DNA from: Schizochytrium sp. CCTCC M209059 | Lineage: Eukaryota; Sar; Bigyra; Thraustochytrida; Thraustochytriidae | Direction: 5' to 3' | NCBI GenBank assembly: GCA_000818945.1 | Contig: KN805441.1 | Coordinates: 102,151 to 166,150, forward strand | DNA: 64,000 nucleotides | The notes under the pieces: generated by a model | Databases searched by the model: none | The model's input: only the letters and a program-made list of their open reading frames with translations | What the model was told of the DNA's origin: nothing | Made by a program: the position numbers and the translations under genes | In this document: positions 19,499 to 29,968 of the stretch, one piece after another | Layout of the letters: each line of letters opens with the position of its first letter | Position numbering within the stretch: position 1 is the stretch's first letter

Positions 19499-21067
19499 AT
19501 GGCGCCCAAGGCGGCCCAGCGGCCCAGCGGCAAGGGCTCCGCAGCTGGTGCTGCTGGTGCTGGTGCTAGTGCTGCTGGTGCTGGTGCTGGTGCTGCTCAG
19601 GTGATGCACGTCAAAGACGGGTCCGAGGCCGGGGAACTCCAGGGAGACGAGGTCATGCGCGCCTTGCAAGGACACGCGCTGCTTGCCAAGACTGTCATGG
19701 CTCTGTGCAAGAGCGTCGCTCCCGTGAGCGCCGCGGCGCTCTTCTTCAAGCTAGTCTCATACCTTTCTGGCCACCACAAACACTTTCTTGTGCACCCGGT
19801 ATCGCGAATGACCACCCTCATGAACTTGTACATGGTCGCCGAGACTGCCTTTGGCGTATACTGCGCACACGCTCGGGCGCAAGGACAAGCGCCGGCGCAG
19901 AGCTCGACGCTCACGAAAGAGGAGCGTATCGCGCTCTTTGAGAAGTGCCTTGCCACTGTCGACGACCACGAGGCCTTTGCCACCTCGTGGCTTCGTGACG
20001 CCGACGCCTCGAAAGTCAGACGAGGCAACATTGAAAATTGGCTCGCCTGGAGTTTTTTCAACATGCGCTACCAGCATCTATCCCAGGACGAACGGGACGA
20101 AGTGGAGGAATACTGCAAAATTTACGAGCGCGTCACGGGCTCGCAGCTCAAAGGCGGCCACAATGGCTTGATTCGGGCCTACAGATTCTCCATCGAACCT
20201 GTCCAGTCCGCGCACCGCCCGCTCGCGTACTATTTGATTGTTCATGGTCTTTTGCAGCGCGTGCTCGCCCCAATTGGATACGCTGCGCTCGGATTTAGTG
20301 GTCTAAGGTCTCAGGGCTCCTTCAAGTACTACATTCGCCGCGCAAGAATTGCATCGACGGAACCGCCCATCGTCCTTTTGCACGGCATTGGCATCGGGCC
20401 ACTTCCGTACTTGCGCTTCGTAAAAGGTGTTCTTGCGCAAGTGGGCGACTCGCGGGATGTGGTGGTGCTCGAGCTGGGCGCCATCTCGCAACAAGTGGCG
20501 CCGGCCCCGCTTCTCCCCGAGCGTTTTGTCGAAGACTTGCGAGCCATGTGCACTCGCGAGGCCCTCGCGCCAGCGCGCTTTGTGGGCCATAGCTATGGGA
20601 CAATGGTCATGGCATGGATTGTCAAGAGTGCCCCCGAACTCGCCGAGAGCTACGCGTTCTTGGATCCTGGATGTTTCTTGCTCCATTACACCAAAGCACT
20701 CAAGGCGATCATTTACAAGCATGCCGTCTCGGACGGCGAGAAGATTTTTGAATACTTTTTGCGCTCTGAGCTCTTTTTCAGCAACCACATGCGTCGTCAT
20801 TTCTTTTGGTTCAAAAACGTGCTGTTTTTTGAAGAGATTCCTCAGCACCAAAAGGCGCTCATCATTCTAAGTGACCGGGACGACATCATGCCCGTGAAAG
20901 AGGTCGTGCGAGCATTCGACGAGCATCCGCGCCGCGGCGAGGCGCTGCAACATATTCGTATCCTGCGCCTGCCTAACCTCACGCATGGGTCTTTTCTTTT
21001 TGCCGAGGAATGCCAGCAGGTCATCGACTCTGTTGTCTCCTTTGATCGTGTGCCTTCGCACATGTGA
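19499..21067 (+). CDS. Alpha/beta-hydrolase fold protein
   Basis: 522 residues from ATG 19499 (gagATGGCG). An Ala/Gly repeat (from a GCTGGT repeat) occupies residues ~15-35. The middle holds a helical region with ENWLAWSFFNMRYQ, which I recall from an uncharacterised hydrolase family common in fungi and protists. The catalytic domain shows LLHGIGIGPLPY (oxyanion), GHSYGT with nucleophile Ser365, LSDRDDIMP with Asp459 or Asp461, and LTHGSFLF with His496, a complete triad. Hydrophobic stretches before the domain may associate with membrane. It could be a lipase, esterase or acyltransferase-like enzyme; the substrate is not deducible. Confidence 0.85.
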   Translation: MAPKAAQRPSGKGSAAGAAGAGASAAGAGAGAAQVMHVKDGSEAGELQGDEVMRALQGHALLAKTVMALCKSVAPVSAAALFFKLVSYLSGHHKHFLVHPVSRMTTLMNLYMVAETAFGVYCAHARAQGQAPAQSSTLTKEERIALFEKCLATVDDHEAFATSWLRDADASKVRRGNIENWLAWSFFNMRYQHLSQDERDEVEEYCKIYERVTGSQLKGGHNGLIRAYRFSIEPVQSAHRPLAYYLIVHGLLQRVLAPIGYAALGFSGLRSQGSFKYYIRRARIASTEPPIVLLHGIGIGPLPYLRFVKGVLAQVGDSRDVVVLELGAISQQVAPAPLLPERFVEDLRAMCTREALAPARFVGHSYGTMVMAWIVKSAPELAESYAFLDPGCFLLHYTKALKAIIYKHAVSDGEKIFEYFLRSELFFSNHMRRHFFWFKNVLFFEEIPQHQKALIILSDRDDIMPVKEVVRAFDEHPRRGEALQHIRILRLPNLTHGSFLFAEECQQVIDSVVSFDRVPSHM

Positions 21068-21576
21068 TTGATGCTCGCGTGCAAAGCAAGAAAAAGAAAA
21101 TCACAGAAACCCCAAAAGTGGTTTGGATAGGAAGCGGTTTAGCTCATTCCTCCAACATTCAGTGTATATGATAACGCTATCGATTTTGAAAGCAGTCCGT
21201 TTCCAGCATGTGCGGAGCTGTAGTTGCATTGGCTTCATTTCGCTCATAAACTTGCTGCTCGCCTCAAGAGCGCGGGTACTCTGCTGGCCCTCGTTTTATA
21301 TTCTTTTCCCAACAAGGAAAAAAAAAAGTAAACGTTGGGATACATTCTATTGCACAACAATTTCCTCCAGATAACGCCGTGCAGATTTTGTTGCTTGATA
21401 GATTGCGATTTGCGAGTACGAGTCACGGCCAGATGCTCGATACAAGTAAGATCTGTGCACATTTCATCGGCTTACGTCTGAGGCGATGCAAAATTATCTG
21501 TCCCTACTTTTTTTTTTTTTTTTGGAATGCTCGCAAAAGCCTTCATGGGCTTGCCCTCTCTTGGCCATTTCCATCT
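21068..21576. other. Convergent intergenic spacer
   Basis: 509 bases between hydrolase and CRT-like genes. Relatively AT-rich with an A10 run near 21318 and a T17 run near 21508. No gene seen. Confidence 0.5.
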
Positions 21577-23337
21577 TCACGTTTGTCGTGGCGGACCGCC
21601 TGAGCGCATAATCTCGGATTTCAGATCGCTTTCCGCACGTTGTATCACAGCCTTCCCAAAGTAAAAACAACCTCCCACGGTGCAAGTGAGACCAATGAAT
21701 TGCCACACCGTGTAGGAGTCGCGAGGCAGGCCAAGACGACTATAGAGTGGTGACGCGGAAGCGACACTGACAACAGGAATGATGACACCGTTGGCCACGA
21801 AAAAGAGAACAGCAGAACCTTCGTCAATCACGATCAGCATGAGCAAATTGAAGGCACAGACGGTGATTATGTAGGTCCAAGTCGAAATAGCCGCACTCGA
21901 ACAGTCCTCTTTGCCATAAGCTGGGTGGCCCGTCACCGGGTCATACGTGTTGAGTCCAAGAAAACCGCATCGAAAACCATCGAAAAAGTTGGCCATGATC
22001 TCACCGCGCTCAATCTGGTTGAGGTCATCCATGTCTCGATTCTGAATCCAGACACCCAGAGGGACGAGAAAGAGACCAATGACGAATTGAAAAATTGCTA
22101 CCCAGGCATTGAGCTGGTGCGCATCGCAGCGGAAGCGTGACTGGGTCAAGACCCACTCTTTGAGGCAGCCACCCAGGGCCAGCGGGAAGCACGATATTGC
22201 AAAGACGACAGTCCACATGGCATCAGATTGTCCCGGGCCGCCCTTGATGACGTTCACCAGACAGAGAACAACGCCAAGCAGTACCATGATGGCGCCAATC
22301 ACGTGACGCCGCGAAAAGCTGCGCCCAAGCATAAAGGCCGAGAGACCCATGGACATTGGAATGGAGAGCTGCTGCAGAATTAGACGCAAGGCACCACCAA
22401 GGCCATGGCTCGCGAGAAGATTAATGTACAGAGCGACGGTATCGCACAGAGCCATGACGCCGACAAGCCAGAAAAATTGGTGGCGCGCAAAGACCGCCCT
22501 CGCGCGTTCGATCATGCTGCGCCGCAGCCCTTCGGGGTTAGTGTGACGTCCATGTAAATAAGACTCGGCACGTTCGTCGAAATCGTCGAAGAAATTACGA
22601 CTGCCGTAGTTTCGCCCATGACCTCCACCTGGGCCAAAGCGGCCGTCGACATCATCGTCATAGACTCCTTCGCTACCGCCAAAGTTGTAGTCGTCTTCGT
22701 CCGAAAGGTATGACGTGCTCGTGGCGCGGGATTCACGCCCGGAACCAGGAGTGAGCCAACGGCGCGTCTTGGCGCGACGGCGTCGAGCTTCTTCGAGACC
22801 ATACAGTGTGGAGAAGAAAATGATGCACGTCAGCACGACGGCTTGGTCGAGGAAGCACCTGTACGGGGCCATGAGCACCTTGCCATTGACGGTGTAGCTG
22901 ATCGTTTCTGCGCTGCCGCAAAGAATGAGGAGCGCGAGAATGGCGAGAAGCTTGGCCTGTTTACGCCATCCCCATTGGGCCATGGTGGCAGCTTCTTGCT
23001 CATCGACATCGTTCTCCGCGAGAAGGGGTCTGCTCATGTTGTCTGCAAGTCTGGACCCGCGTGGACTGTTCCCGAGGCTTGCGTTGCTCGCATGACTCGC
23101 GAGCGAGAGGCTGTTCTGGCTCGTAACGGCGCGGAAAAGGTCGTCGGCGCTGGTGCCCTGGACAGTATCCTCAAAGCTTCCGGAGCCCCAGCTCCCGCTG
23201 CGAAGACCCGAGTTCGAGCGGAGACCTCCGAGTCGCATCGAAACCGGCGGTCTCTCTCCCAAGCGTGGGGAGAGCTCGTCTTCCTCGTCGATGTCGGCGT
23301 CGCCTCCGCGGGCCCGCGCCGTCTGCGCCAGCGCCAT
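21577..23337 (-). CDS. CRT-like (chloroquine-resistance-transporter-like) membrane transporter
   Basis: 586 residues from M at 23337; the longer frame runs into a (GACTC)n repeat and is rejected. About ten membrane segments follow a Ser-rich cytosolic N-terminus. A hydrophilic Gly/Asp insert of ~90 residues separates the second and third segments. Recognisable parts are LRLILQQLSIPMSMGLSA, HVIGAIMVLLGVVLCLVN, and the late Cys-containing loop near TGHPAYGKEDCSS, consistent with the CRT/CLT branch of the drug/metabolite superfamily. Plant CLTs move glutathione and other thiols across plastid envelopes; PfCRT moves peptides and drugs from the digestive vacuole. The location here is probably vacuolar or endomembrane (inference). 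Confidence 0.82.
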   Translation of the reverse strand: MALAQTARARGGDADIDEEDELSPRLGERPPVSMRLGGLRSNSGLRSGSWGSGSFEDTVQGTSADDLFRAVTSQNSLSLASHASNASLGNSPRGSRLADNMSRPLLAENDVDEQEAATMAQWGWRKQAKLLAILALLILCGSAETISYTVNGKVLMAPYRCFLDQAVVLTCIIFFSTLYGLEEARRRRAKTRRWLTPGSGRESRATSTSYLSDEDDYNFGGSEGVYDDDVDGRFGPGGGHGRNYGSRNFFDDFDERAESYLHGRHTNPEGLRRSMIERARAVFARHQFFWLVGVMALCDTVALYINLLASHGLGGALRLILQQLSIPMSMGLSAFMLGRSFSRRHVIGAIMVLLGVVLCLVNVIKGGPGQSDAMWTVVFAISCFPLALGGCLKEWVLTQSRFRCDAHQLNAWVAIFQFVIGLFLVPLGVWIQNRDMDDLNQIERGEIMANFFDGFRCGFLGLNTYDPVTGHPAYGKEDCSSAAISTWTYIITVCAFNLLMLIVIDEGSAVLFFVANGVIIPVVSVASASPLYSRLGLPRDSYTVWQFIGLTCTVGGCFYFGKAVIQRAESDLKSEIMRSGGPPRQT

Positions 23338-23988
23338 CCCCGCCAGAGCCAGCCAGCCAGGCAGCCTTTCTTCACGCACGCGAAACGACTCGACTCGACG
23401 CGATTCGACTCGACTCGACTCGACTTGACGTGGCCGCCGTCCTCGCGCTCCACGGCAGCAGGCACGCCGGGCTGGGCGCGGCCAGCAGAGCCCGCCCGCG
23501 AGCCAGCGCGCGCGGACTTCGGAATCTGCCCACGGGGTCCACGGAGAGAAAGTCGACGAGACGCGTACGTAGCGTAGTACGGTCAAACACGCCAGGCATC
23601 TTTCTGCTTCTAGGCAGCGATGGCGGGGGAGGGTCAGCAGTGACCTGCTGGAGTCGATCCAGTCGAAACTCGGTTCACCGACGTTGGCGGCAAGGTGAAG
23701 CGATGAGCCACAGCGACGGGAGGACAGATCAGAACAGACAACTCATTGCAGCGTCGAAACAGCACGTCTTGCGCCGCTCGCGAGGCTTTTACTGCAACGA
23801 CAAAGACAACAGCAAGATCAATCAGGAGGTCAATTTGTGTTTCACGATTTTCGGCCAGCTGCAGCTGGCCGCAGCCAGCAACGTAAAGTGGGTGCATTCA
23901 CTGGTACGGCGACGATCAATGACATCCCTTTCCCCCGAAAAGAGTTAATGCCGGATACCAAAATTGGATAATGTTACTGTATCTAGGC
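23338..23988. other. Spacer upstream of the CRT-like gene
   Basis: 651 bases between two minus-strand genes. Contains the (GACTC)n run at 23386-23428 and otherwise mixed-composition sequence without a supported gene. Confidence 0.5.
23386..23428. repeat. (GACTC)n microsatellite
   Basis: Pentamer repeat with GCGATTC interruptions, 49 bases upstream of the CRT-like start codon. Confidence 0.85.
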
Positions 23989-23991
23989 CTA
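23984..23991. repeat. TAGGCCTA octamer, copy 2
   Basis: Overlaps the TAG stop codon of the FSP1-like gene, so it begins that gene's 3' flank. Confidence 0.5.
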
Positions 23992-25251
23992 CACGGATTC
24001 TGAAGGCGTTTGCATGAAGCGAGTGGCGATGACGGACACCAGGACACTGACAGCAGCGACAATGGAAACCTTAAAAAAGGCGAAGCCATTGCTGGATTCC
24101 TGTCCAGGGGCCACGCCGTTAAAGTCGCCCCAAGTCTTGGAGACGAAGAGGTCTTTGCTCTTCGCCAGGCTGGTCGCAAAAGGTCCAAGCACGCCTGTGA
24201 ATCCAGTATACATGACCCCACTGCGCGGGCCGAGGGGAACCACCATGACCAGATCCCTCAGCGATTGGTGAAGCGAATACTTTGCCGACGGCGTTTTTCC
24301 ATTGATGAGGGCCGAGATGTTTTGGACTGCAATGCTGACCATTTGGTTCGCGTAGTAGGCCATCTTGTTTTCTGCTAACGCGCAGACATCACCTACAGCA
24401 AAAACGCCAGGAATTACCTCGCCTTGCGTATTCAGCACACGCATCTGCAAGTCTACATGCACGTGCTTGCTCGTGTCAAGCCACTCGCTCGGGAAAGTTT
24501 CCGTGTTTGGCGTGGCCCCAACACAAAGAAAGGTAAGATCCGCTGTTATTTCTCGGCCGTCCGAAAGAGGAATCGCTCGCTTCCCCACAATGCTGGACTC
24601 GCTGCCAAAGTCCGCAAGCTCCATCTTGGCTTTCACATTCAAAAAGACACGGATCCCGAGCGCTTCGAGTTGCGCGTTGAGAGCCTTGTCGAACTTGGGG
24701 GGCAAAGACGGTTGCGAGTGGCTGATAAGCGTCGGGCCCGCTTGCACAATGCTGACAGCCTTGTCCGGGTAGAGCGACTTAATTTCGCCAGCGAGCTCGA
24801 CGCCCACGACGCCACCGCCTACAATCGCAATAGACTCGGCTCGCTTGGTTTGAGCAACGCATTTGGAGAAATAGTCGCGCATGTCCTTTTCGCTCGTAAT
24901 GCCGGCCGAGGGTTCGCCGGGAGACCTGTTGACGGCTCCGGTGGCAAGCACGCAGAAGTCAAAGGGGATCGATTCGCCCGAGCTCAGCTTGACCGCTTCC
25001 GATGTCACATCTGTGACATCGCCAACGATGATTTTGCCGTGCTTGAGGAGCTTGTCGCGCGGAATCAGCACCTTTTCATCCCAGCCTTCGATTGTTGCAG
25101 CGCGCAAGGCGCCAATTTTATGCACAAAGCGCTCACGACGGTCGACGAGCGTCACCTCAACGTTATTTGTCTCTGCGAGCGCGTCCAGCTGCTTGGCCAC
25201 GGCACTGCCGGCGTAGCCGCTGCCTACCACCACGACTTTGACCGTTGCCAT
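23989..25251 (-). CDS. FSP1/AIFM2-like FAD-dependent NAD(P)H:quinone oxidoreductase
   Basis: 420 residues from M at 25251 (gccATGG); 37 upstream codons are open but unlikely. The N-terminal FAD-binding Rossmann motif is VVVVGSGYAGSAVA; the second dinucleotide motif is IVGGGVVGVELAGE, near residue 150. The late FAD motif is GVFAVGDVCAL. Length and order match AIFM2/FSP1 and related AMID proteins, which reduce coenzyme Q at membranes and suppress lipid peroxidation. Human FSP1 is anchored by N-myristoylation of Gly2. Here residue 2 is Ala, but the C-terminus has a hydrophobic segment (FFKVSIVAAVSVLVSVIA) that could serve as a tail anchor. Function is inferred. Confidence 0.85.
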   Translation of the reverse strand: MATVKVVVVGSGYAGSAVAKQLDALAETNNVEVTLVDRRERFVHKIGALRAATIEGWDEKVLIPRDKLLKHGKIIVGDVTDVTSEAVKLSSGESIPFDFCVLATGAVNRSPGEPSAGITSEKDMRDYFSKCVAQTKRAESIAIVGGGVVGVELAGEIKSLYPDKAVSIVQAGPTLISHSQPSLPPKFDKALNAQLEALGIRVFLNVKAKMELADFGSESSIVGKRAIPLSDGREITADLTFLCVGATPNTETFPSEWLDTSKHVHVDLQMRVLNTQGEVIPGVFAVGDVCALAENKMAYYANQMVSIAVQNISALINGKTPSAKYSLHQSLRDLVMVVPLGPRSGVMYTGFTGVLGPFATSLAKSKDLFVSKTWGDFNGVAPGQESSNGFAFFKVSIVAAVSVLVSVIATRFMQTPSESV

Positions 25252-26522
25252 GGCTTTATTTCCTCGCTGTGATCCCTCGTGTCTTCCCTCCGCTCTCCTG
25301 TTCTCTCCAATTCGGGTTTGCCGGCGCTCACCGTCCGCACCCTCGATCGATTGCTCGCTCACTGGATTCCCTGTTCCTGGCCTCGGAGTGTGGCTGGCTG
25401 GGCCCGAAACGCCTTATAGAAGCGGTTAGGGTGCGCTCTCGGGATGGATGCGTCACAGCCAATGAAGAATATCCTTGTTTGTGGTGGCGTCTGCGCATCG
25501 ACACGAGACAAGAGCATCGTCCGCCAAGGACCTCGGCTGCGCGTCCGGAGGTAGTACGGACGGCCACTGCTTGGACTGGGGAGGGCGTCACGAGGCTTGT
25601 ATGGATGAATGGATTGCAGAGCGAGATGGTGGGTCGTGTGTATAGGAAGAGCGGGTATGAAACGCGGGAAAGGACCAAGGCCGTAAGATTGAAGGGGCAC
25701 GAAAAGAATACTTGCTCATCATCATCTCGATGGAATGCGAAAAGGTGCTTTTCTAAGGTAATAAATGCGAAAAGGTGATTTTCTAAGGCAATCACACTTT
25801 AAAAATGCCACGTTAAGAATAGCGGCACAACAAAAGGCACCGGACAAAAGAAGGTTGTACAATGAATGCTGGGTGGTGGACCAAAGAAGTCACCTACCCC
25901 TTTGTATCGCATTGCATCGTGAAAAAGACTATCAAAACGCCAAATCAAATAAAGCAATACGAACGCCTTTGAATAATAAATCAGTTTTTATTTTAACCAA
26001 TGCGAGAATGGTCTGCGTCACGTATGTGAGCTGCGTTTGGACAGAGGTAGGTACTTTTGTTGTTCTAGTGAGAGAATATACTCGGGCTCTTAAAGGTATA
26101 CGATGGAGAACATGAAGCGGTAAGCTGAAGTCAAAAGTTCAAAAGATATGGTTTTTATAAGAATGAACTCGAATACATCACGTCTACTTGTAGACACCAT
26201 CTTCAAATCAGGTAACCTTTAGGAATATATTCGAACCAAGAAAGATCGCGACAAAATCCGCTCACAATACCTTGCTTTCTCTCTCCCGCCCCCTCCTCCA
26301 AGCATGGTTGACCGCGATTTTCTCCGAGGTTTGATCAATTTATCATCCAAACATGGACAAAGCGAGCATTCGTAGATCGATCATCCGACATGAAAAGTAG
26401 GAGGAAGCATCCTGTTGCTCTTACACGAATTTGAAAAGAGGGTATCTACAAGCGTCAAAAATATTTCTCAGTTGCTTTCGCGAAGGCTTCGTCTGCTAAG
26501 AGGGTCGATGAACAGGTTTTCT
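25252..26522. other. AT-rich intergenic region, about 1.3 kb
   Basis: Upstream of the FSP1-like gene and downstream of HYPK. The part from about 25800 to 26520 is clearly more AT-rich than its surroundings. A 30-bp tandem duplication sits at 25734-25793. No gene or RNA signature recognised. Confidence 0.5.
25734..25793. repeat. Two-copy 30-bp tandem duplication
   Basis: Units 25734-25763 and 25764-25793 begin AATGCGAAAAGGTG and differ at about four positions. Confidence 0.85.
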
Positions 26523-26837
26523 TCATGCAGTGGTTGCTTGCGGAAGAACGAGTGTGGCGAGGGCCTTTTGAAGGTCGCCACCGGCTTCCCTAAGCGCACG
26601 AAGCGCCTGTGTCTTTTCCATCTCGAACTCCTTGACGACGAGGTCGACGTCGGCGTCCTTGACCTCGACCTTGGCCAGCTCCTTTTCACGCGCAAGTTCT
26701 TCCTCCTTGGCTTTCGTCTCTGCGACAGCAAGTTCTTGAAGTGCCTCCTGAATCGTCTGCCCGGACGCGTTGGCGCCCGACGCGTCGGCCTCCTCGCCCT
26801 CGTTCATGCGCTCCATGGCGGAGCTATCCTTGGCCAT
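26523..26837 (-). CDS. HYPK: HYPK-like NatA regulator with C-terminal UBA domain
   Basis: 104 residues. The stretch REKELAKVEVKDADVDLVVK aligns directly with human HYPK REKELAKV plus the following UBA-like helices, and continues to ALREAGGDLQKALATLV at the C-terminus. The N-terminal half is acidic and disordered, followed by a Lys/Glu helix, as in HYPK. HYPK binds the NAA10/NAA15 N-terminal acetyltransferase complex at the ribosome, modulates it and acts as a chaperone. NAC-alpha shares this UBA type, but the NAC domain is missing here. The next gene upstream, eIF4H-like, is divergent. Confidence 0.85.
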   Translation of the reverse strand: MAKDSSAMERMNEGEEADASGANASGQTIQEALQELAVAETKAKEEELAREKELAKVEVKDADVDLVVKEFEMEKTQALRALREAGGDLQKALATLVLPQATTA

Positions 26838-28198
26838 CTTGTTTCCTCTTTATCACGCGTTCGTCCCGAAGCGCAGGCAGAGCAAACGGTGTGGGCTCCG
26901 CGAGACTTCGAGGTAAGACCTCCCGCGCGCAACAACCCTTTTCCCTTTTGCGCTGACCGGCCCGCACGCAACCCCCTTCGGTCGCGTGGCGATGATCAAT
27001 CAGTCACTCGATCAATCAATCGTTCCTTTTTATTGCGGGCAGACAAGTGAGCTAAACGGCAATCACGAAGGGTGATAAAGACCATTTACAAATACAACAA
27101 ACTTTTACTGCAACACGGCTATTCTTGACACTACACCGTGTCATCTCCTGGCCGCACATTGTTTGGCGCAGGCATTCGAAGACCTACGTATACCAGCCTA
27201 CGAACTCGGGCTGGCAAGAACAGATTTGTGCGGCGCTTGTCGTTGAAACAGCCTGCCAGCCCCCTTCCCTGGGAATCCTGCAGCAGCTGCTGCTGCTGCT
27301 GCTGGTCGATGACTGACTCCCTTGTAGGCCTAGGGGCCGCGCCTGCCTCTCCGGCCCCCTCGGGGTTATCTAGTCCCTTTGTTCCGTTTAGTCACCCTCG
27401 CCTCCCTATTCTCCTACTTTCCCAGGAGCACTGCAGACCCGCACGTCTTTCAACTTTGTCTACCGAGTTACTCCCCTCCGCCCCTTCCGCCCCCCTCTCT
27501 CCCACGTAACCCCGCCCACCCAGCTACGCCCCCAATCGATGGTGTGGCGGGCGCTCGCCTTTACAGAACCTCCAGAACCTCTGTAACCGCCGCTTCCCGC
27601 CCTCGCCGCGTCCACCCGCTCGCCTCCGCTCGCTCGCTCCCTCCCTCCCTCCTCCTCCTCCTCCTCCGCGCGCCCAGGCCAGGCCCTGCCGGCCCTGCCG
27701 GGCCTCCCGTGCCTGCCGCGGCCAGCCCCAGGCTGCCCGCCCGCCTCGCTCCCTCGCGCGGCGGGAGGGAGGCCGCTCGAGGCGCGCTCGAGGCCGGCAG
27801 ACACAGCGCAAAGGCCGCGCCACAGTGGACTTTCGCCGCCGCGCAAGTCGAACTCCGCCGCGCAAGTCGGTTTCCGCAGCGGCCGCTCTTCGAGGCGAGG
27901 GCGGGGAGGGAGGGGAGAGAAGGAGGGAGAGAAGGAGGGAGGGAAGGAGAGGCGCGAGGAGGCGGCAGCAGAGTATCTTTGCGGCGCACGAGGCGGCGCA
28001 CGCGGAGGAGCAGACGCGCACGAGCGGCGGCGGGCGAGCGGAGAGCGGAGCGCGGCGCGGCGGCGAGCGGCGAGCGGGCGCGAAGAAGCGCGCAGAAGCG
28101 CGGGAAAGCGCGGCCGGGAAAGCGCGCAGGAGCCGGCGGCGGCACCAGCGGGCGAGGCGACCGAGAGCCACTCGCACGCACACACGTACGCGGAGAAG
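26838..28198. other. Divergent promoter region, HYPK and eIF4H-like genes
   Basis: 1.36 kb. An AT-richer half near HYPK gives way to a very GC-rich leader with (CTG)n at about 27285-27303, (CTC)n near 27640-27665 and a GGGAGAGAAGGA purine tract at about 27908-27950. One TAGGCCTA octamer lies in the middle. The long antisense frame across 27524-28915 is a shadow of GGC/GCC repeats. Confidence 0.5.
27325..27332. repeat. TAGGCCTA octamer, copy 3
   Basis: Intergenic; the only copy not close to a gene's 3' end. Confidence 0.5.
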
Positions 28199-28209
28199 AT
28201 GGCGTCCTT

Positions 28210-28249
<40 letters not shown>

Positions 28250-29458
28250 CAGTTCACGGTGTTCCTCGGCAACCTGCCGTTTGACTGCACGCAGGGCGAC
28301 GTGGATGCGCTCTTCCAGGGGCTCAACGTGGACCAGGTGCGGCTGATCCACGACCGCGAGGAGGGCACCTTCAAGGGCTTCGGCTACGTCGAGTTTAGCG
28401 ACGAGGCCAGCCTGCAGACCGCCCTCGGCTACAACAACGTCGAGTGGATGGGCCGGCGCCTGCGCATTGATGTCGCGCAGCCCAAGGGCCAGGGCCGCGG
28501 CGGCGGCGGTGGCGGCCGTGGCGGCTTCGGTGGCGACCGCGGTGGCCGCGGCGGCTTCGGAGGTAGTGGCGGCGGCGGCGGCGGCGGCGGCGGCTACGGC
28601 GGCGACCGCGGCGGCGGCGCATTCAGCAGCTACAGCGGCGGCGGCGGCTCCCGCGCGGACCGCCCCGTGCCGGACGATCCGCCCTTCACTGCCTTCGTCG
28701 GCAACATTCCGTTCGAGACCGTCCAGGGGGATCTGGAGGCGCTCTTTGACGGCCTCTCGGTCAAGGAGGTCCGCATCGCTTACGACCGCGAGACCGGCGA
28801 GCCCCGCGGCATGGGCTACGTCGAGTTCAACGACAAGCAGTCGCTGGTGACGGCTCTGCAGTACAATGGACAGCCCTGGGGCTCGCGCGAGCTCCGCATC
28901 AACGTTGCCGACCAAAAGGGCGGCAACCGCCGCGGTGGTGGCGCAGCCGGCGGTGGCGGCTACGGAGGCTCGCGCGGCGGCGGGGCGTCTGGCGGCGGCG
29001 GCGGCTACGGAGGCTCCTCGCGCGGTGGGTCGCGCGGTGTTGGCTTTGGCGGAAATGATGGCTTTGGCGCCCCCGCGGGATCCGGCGGCTACGGCGAGGA
29101 CCGTGCCGGCAGCGATGCCTTTGGCTCGAGCAGGAGCCGTGCCGACCGCGGCGACTTCCAGGACAACTCAGCCTTTGGCGTCCAGCGCCGTGGTGGCGCC
29201 GACATGGACCCATACGGCGGCGCTGGCGGCCGTGCCGACGACCTCCCACCTGAGCCCACGGCCCAGGACGAGGCTGAGCGCCCCCGTCTCAAGCTTGCTT
29301 CGCGCACCAAGAAGGACCCTCCTGCGGCCTCTGCCCAGGCCTCGCGCAGCTCGGCCATTTTTGGCGCTGCCAAGCCTGTTAATGTCAAGGAGCCCAAGAA
29401 GGCATCTGAGGAGGCCTCCGGCAGCAAGGACGACAAAGCCGAGGCGCCCTCCAAGTAA
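28199..29458 (+). CDS. eIF4H/eIF4B-like protein with two RRMs and RGG/Gly repeats
   Basis: 419 residues. A poly-Gly start (GGC repeat) leads into RRM1, residues ~19-93 (VFLGNLPFDCTQGDVDALF, then FKGFGYVEF). A Gly/Arg-rich linker follows, then RRM2, ~163-238 (AFVGNIPFETVQGDLEALF, then RGMGYVEF). Both RRMs resemble the human eIF4H RRM (YVGNLPFNTVQGDIDAIF), a type that stimulates the eIF4A helicase in translation initiation. A second RGG/YGG region and an acidic/Lys tail follow. The two-RRM form is unusual, since eIF4H and eIF4B carry one. Codon third positions are strongly GC, consistent with high expression. Confidence 0.85.
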
Positions 29459-29968
29459 TCGCTGACTAGATTTGGTTGGTGACCATTCTAGCTCCACATC
29501 ATTCTTCCTGAGAACCGTGTCGGTTCTCTATTTCAATTGTCATCCTCGACTGCCTGCTTGCCCACCTGCGAATTTCCTATTCGCATCTCTCTTCGAGCAT
29601 TCTTTCCGGTGATCAGTCTTGGCCCGCAAGAACGTCGTTACAGCAAATAGCCGCACGTACGCACACCAACGCTTACACCCTCTCGTGTTCCCTTCATTTC
29701 CCCTTCCCCTTCCCTTCTCTTCAATCAACTAAAAGCAAAGATAAAGAAAAAAGTGAGTGTGAATGATCCACGACAACAACAACAACAACAAGAACAACAA
29801 CAACAAAAAGATAAAAGGAAAGACAACAAGACGAGAAGAAGCTTGCTTCGCCGAATGAGTGAGTCAATACATGTACATTAGCGCTCTCACCGTCGTCCTC
29901 GTCCCGATCGAGTCGGAACGTGATAAAAGAGAAAAAGACGAACCTGTGTTCGTCACGCCTGCGCGATA
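29459..29968. other. Convergent intergenic spacer
   Basis: 510 bases between the eIF4H-like gene and the unknown serine-rich gene. Holds an (AAC)n run at about 29771-29808. No gene seen. Confidence 0.5.

Noticed and set aside
27524..28915. Minus-strand frame of 463 residues, Ala-rich
   Set aside because: Shadow of GGC/GCC repeats opposite the eIF4H-like gene and its leader; no motif, while the plus strand has clear RRMs.
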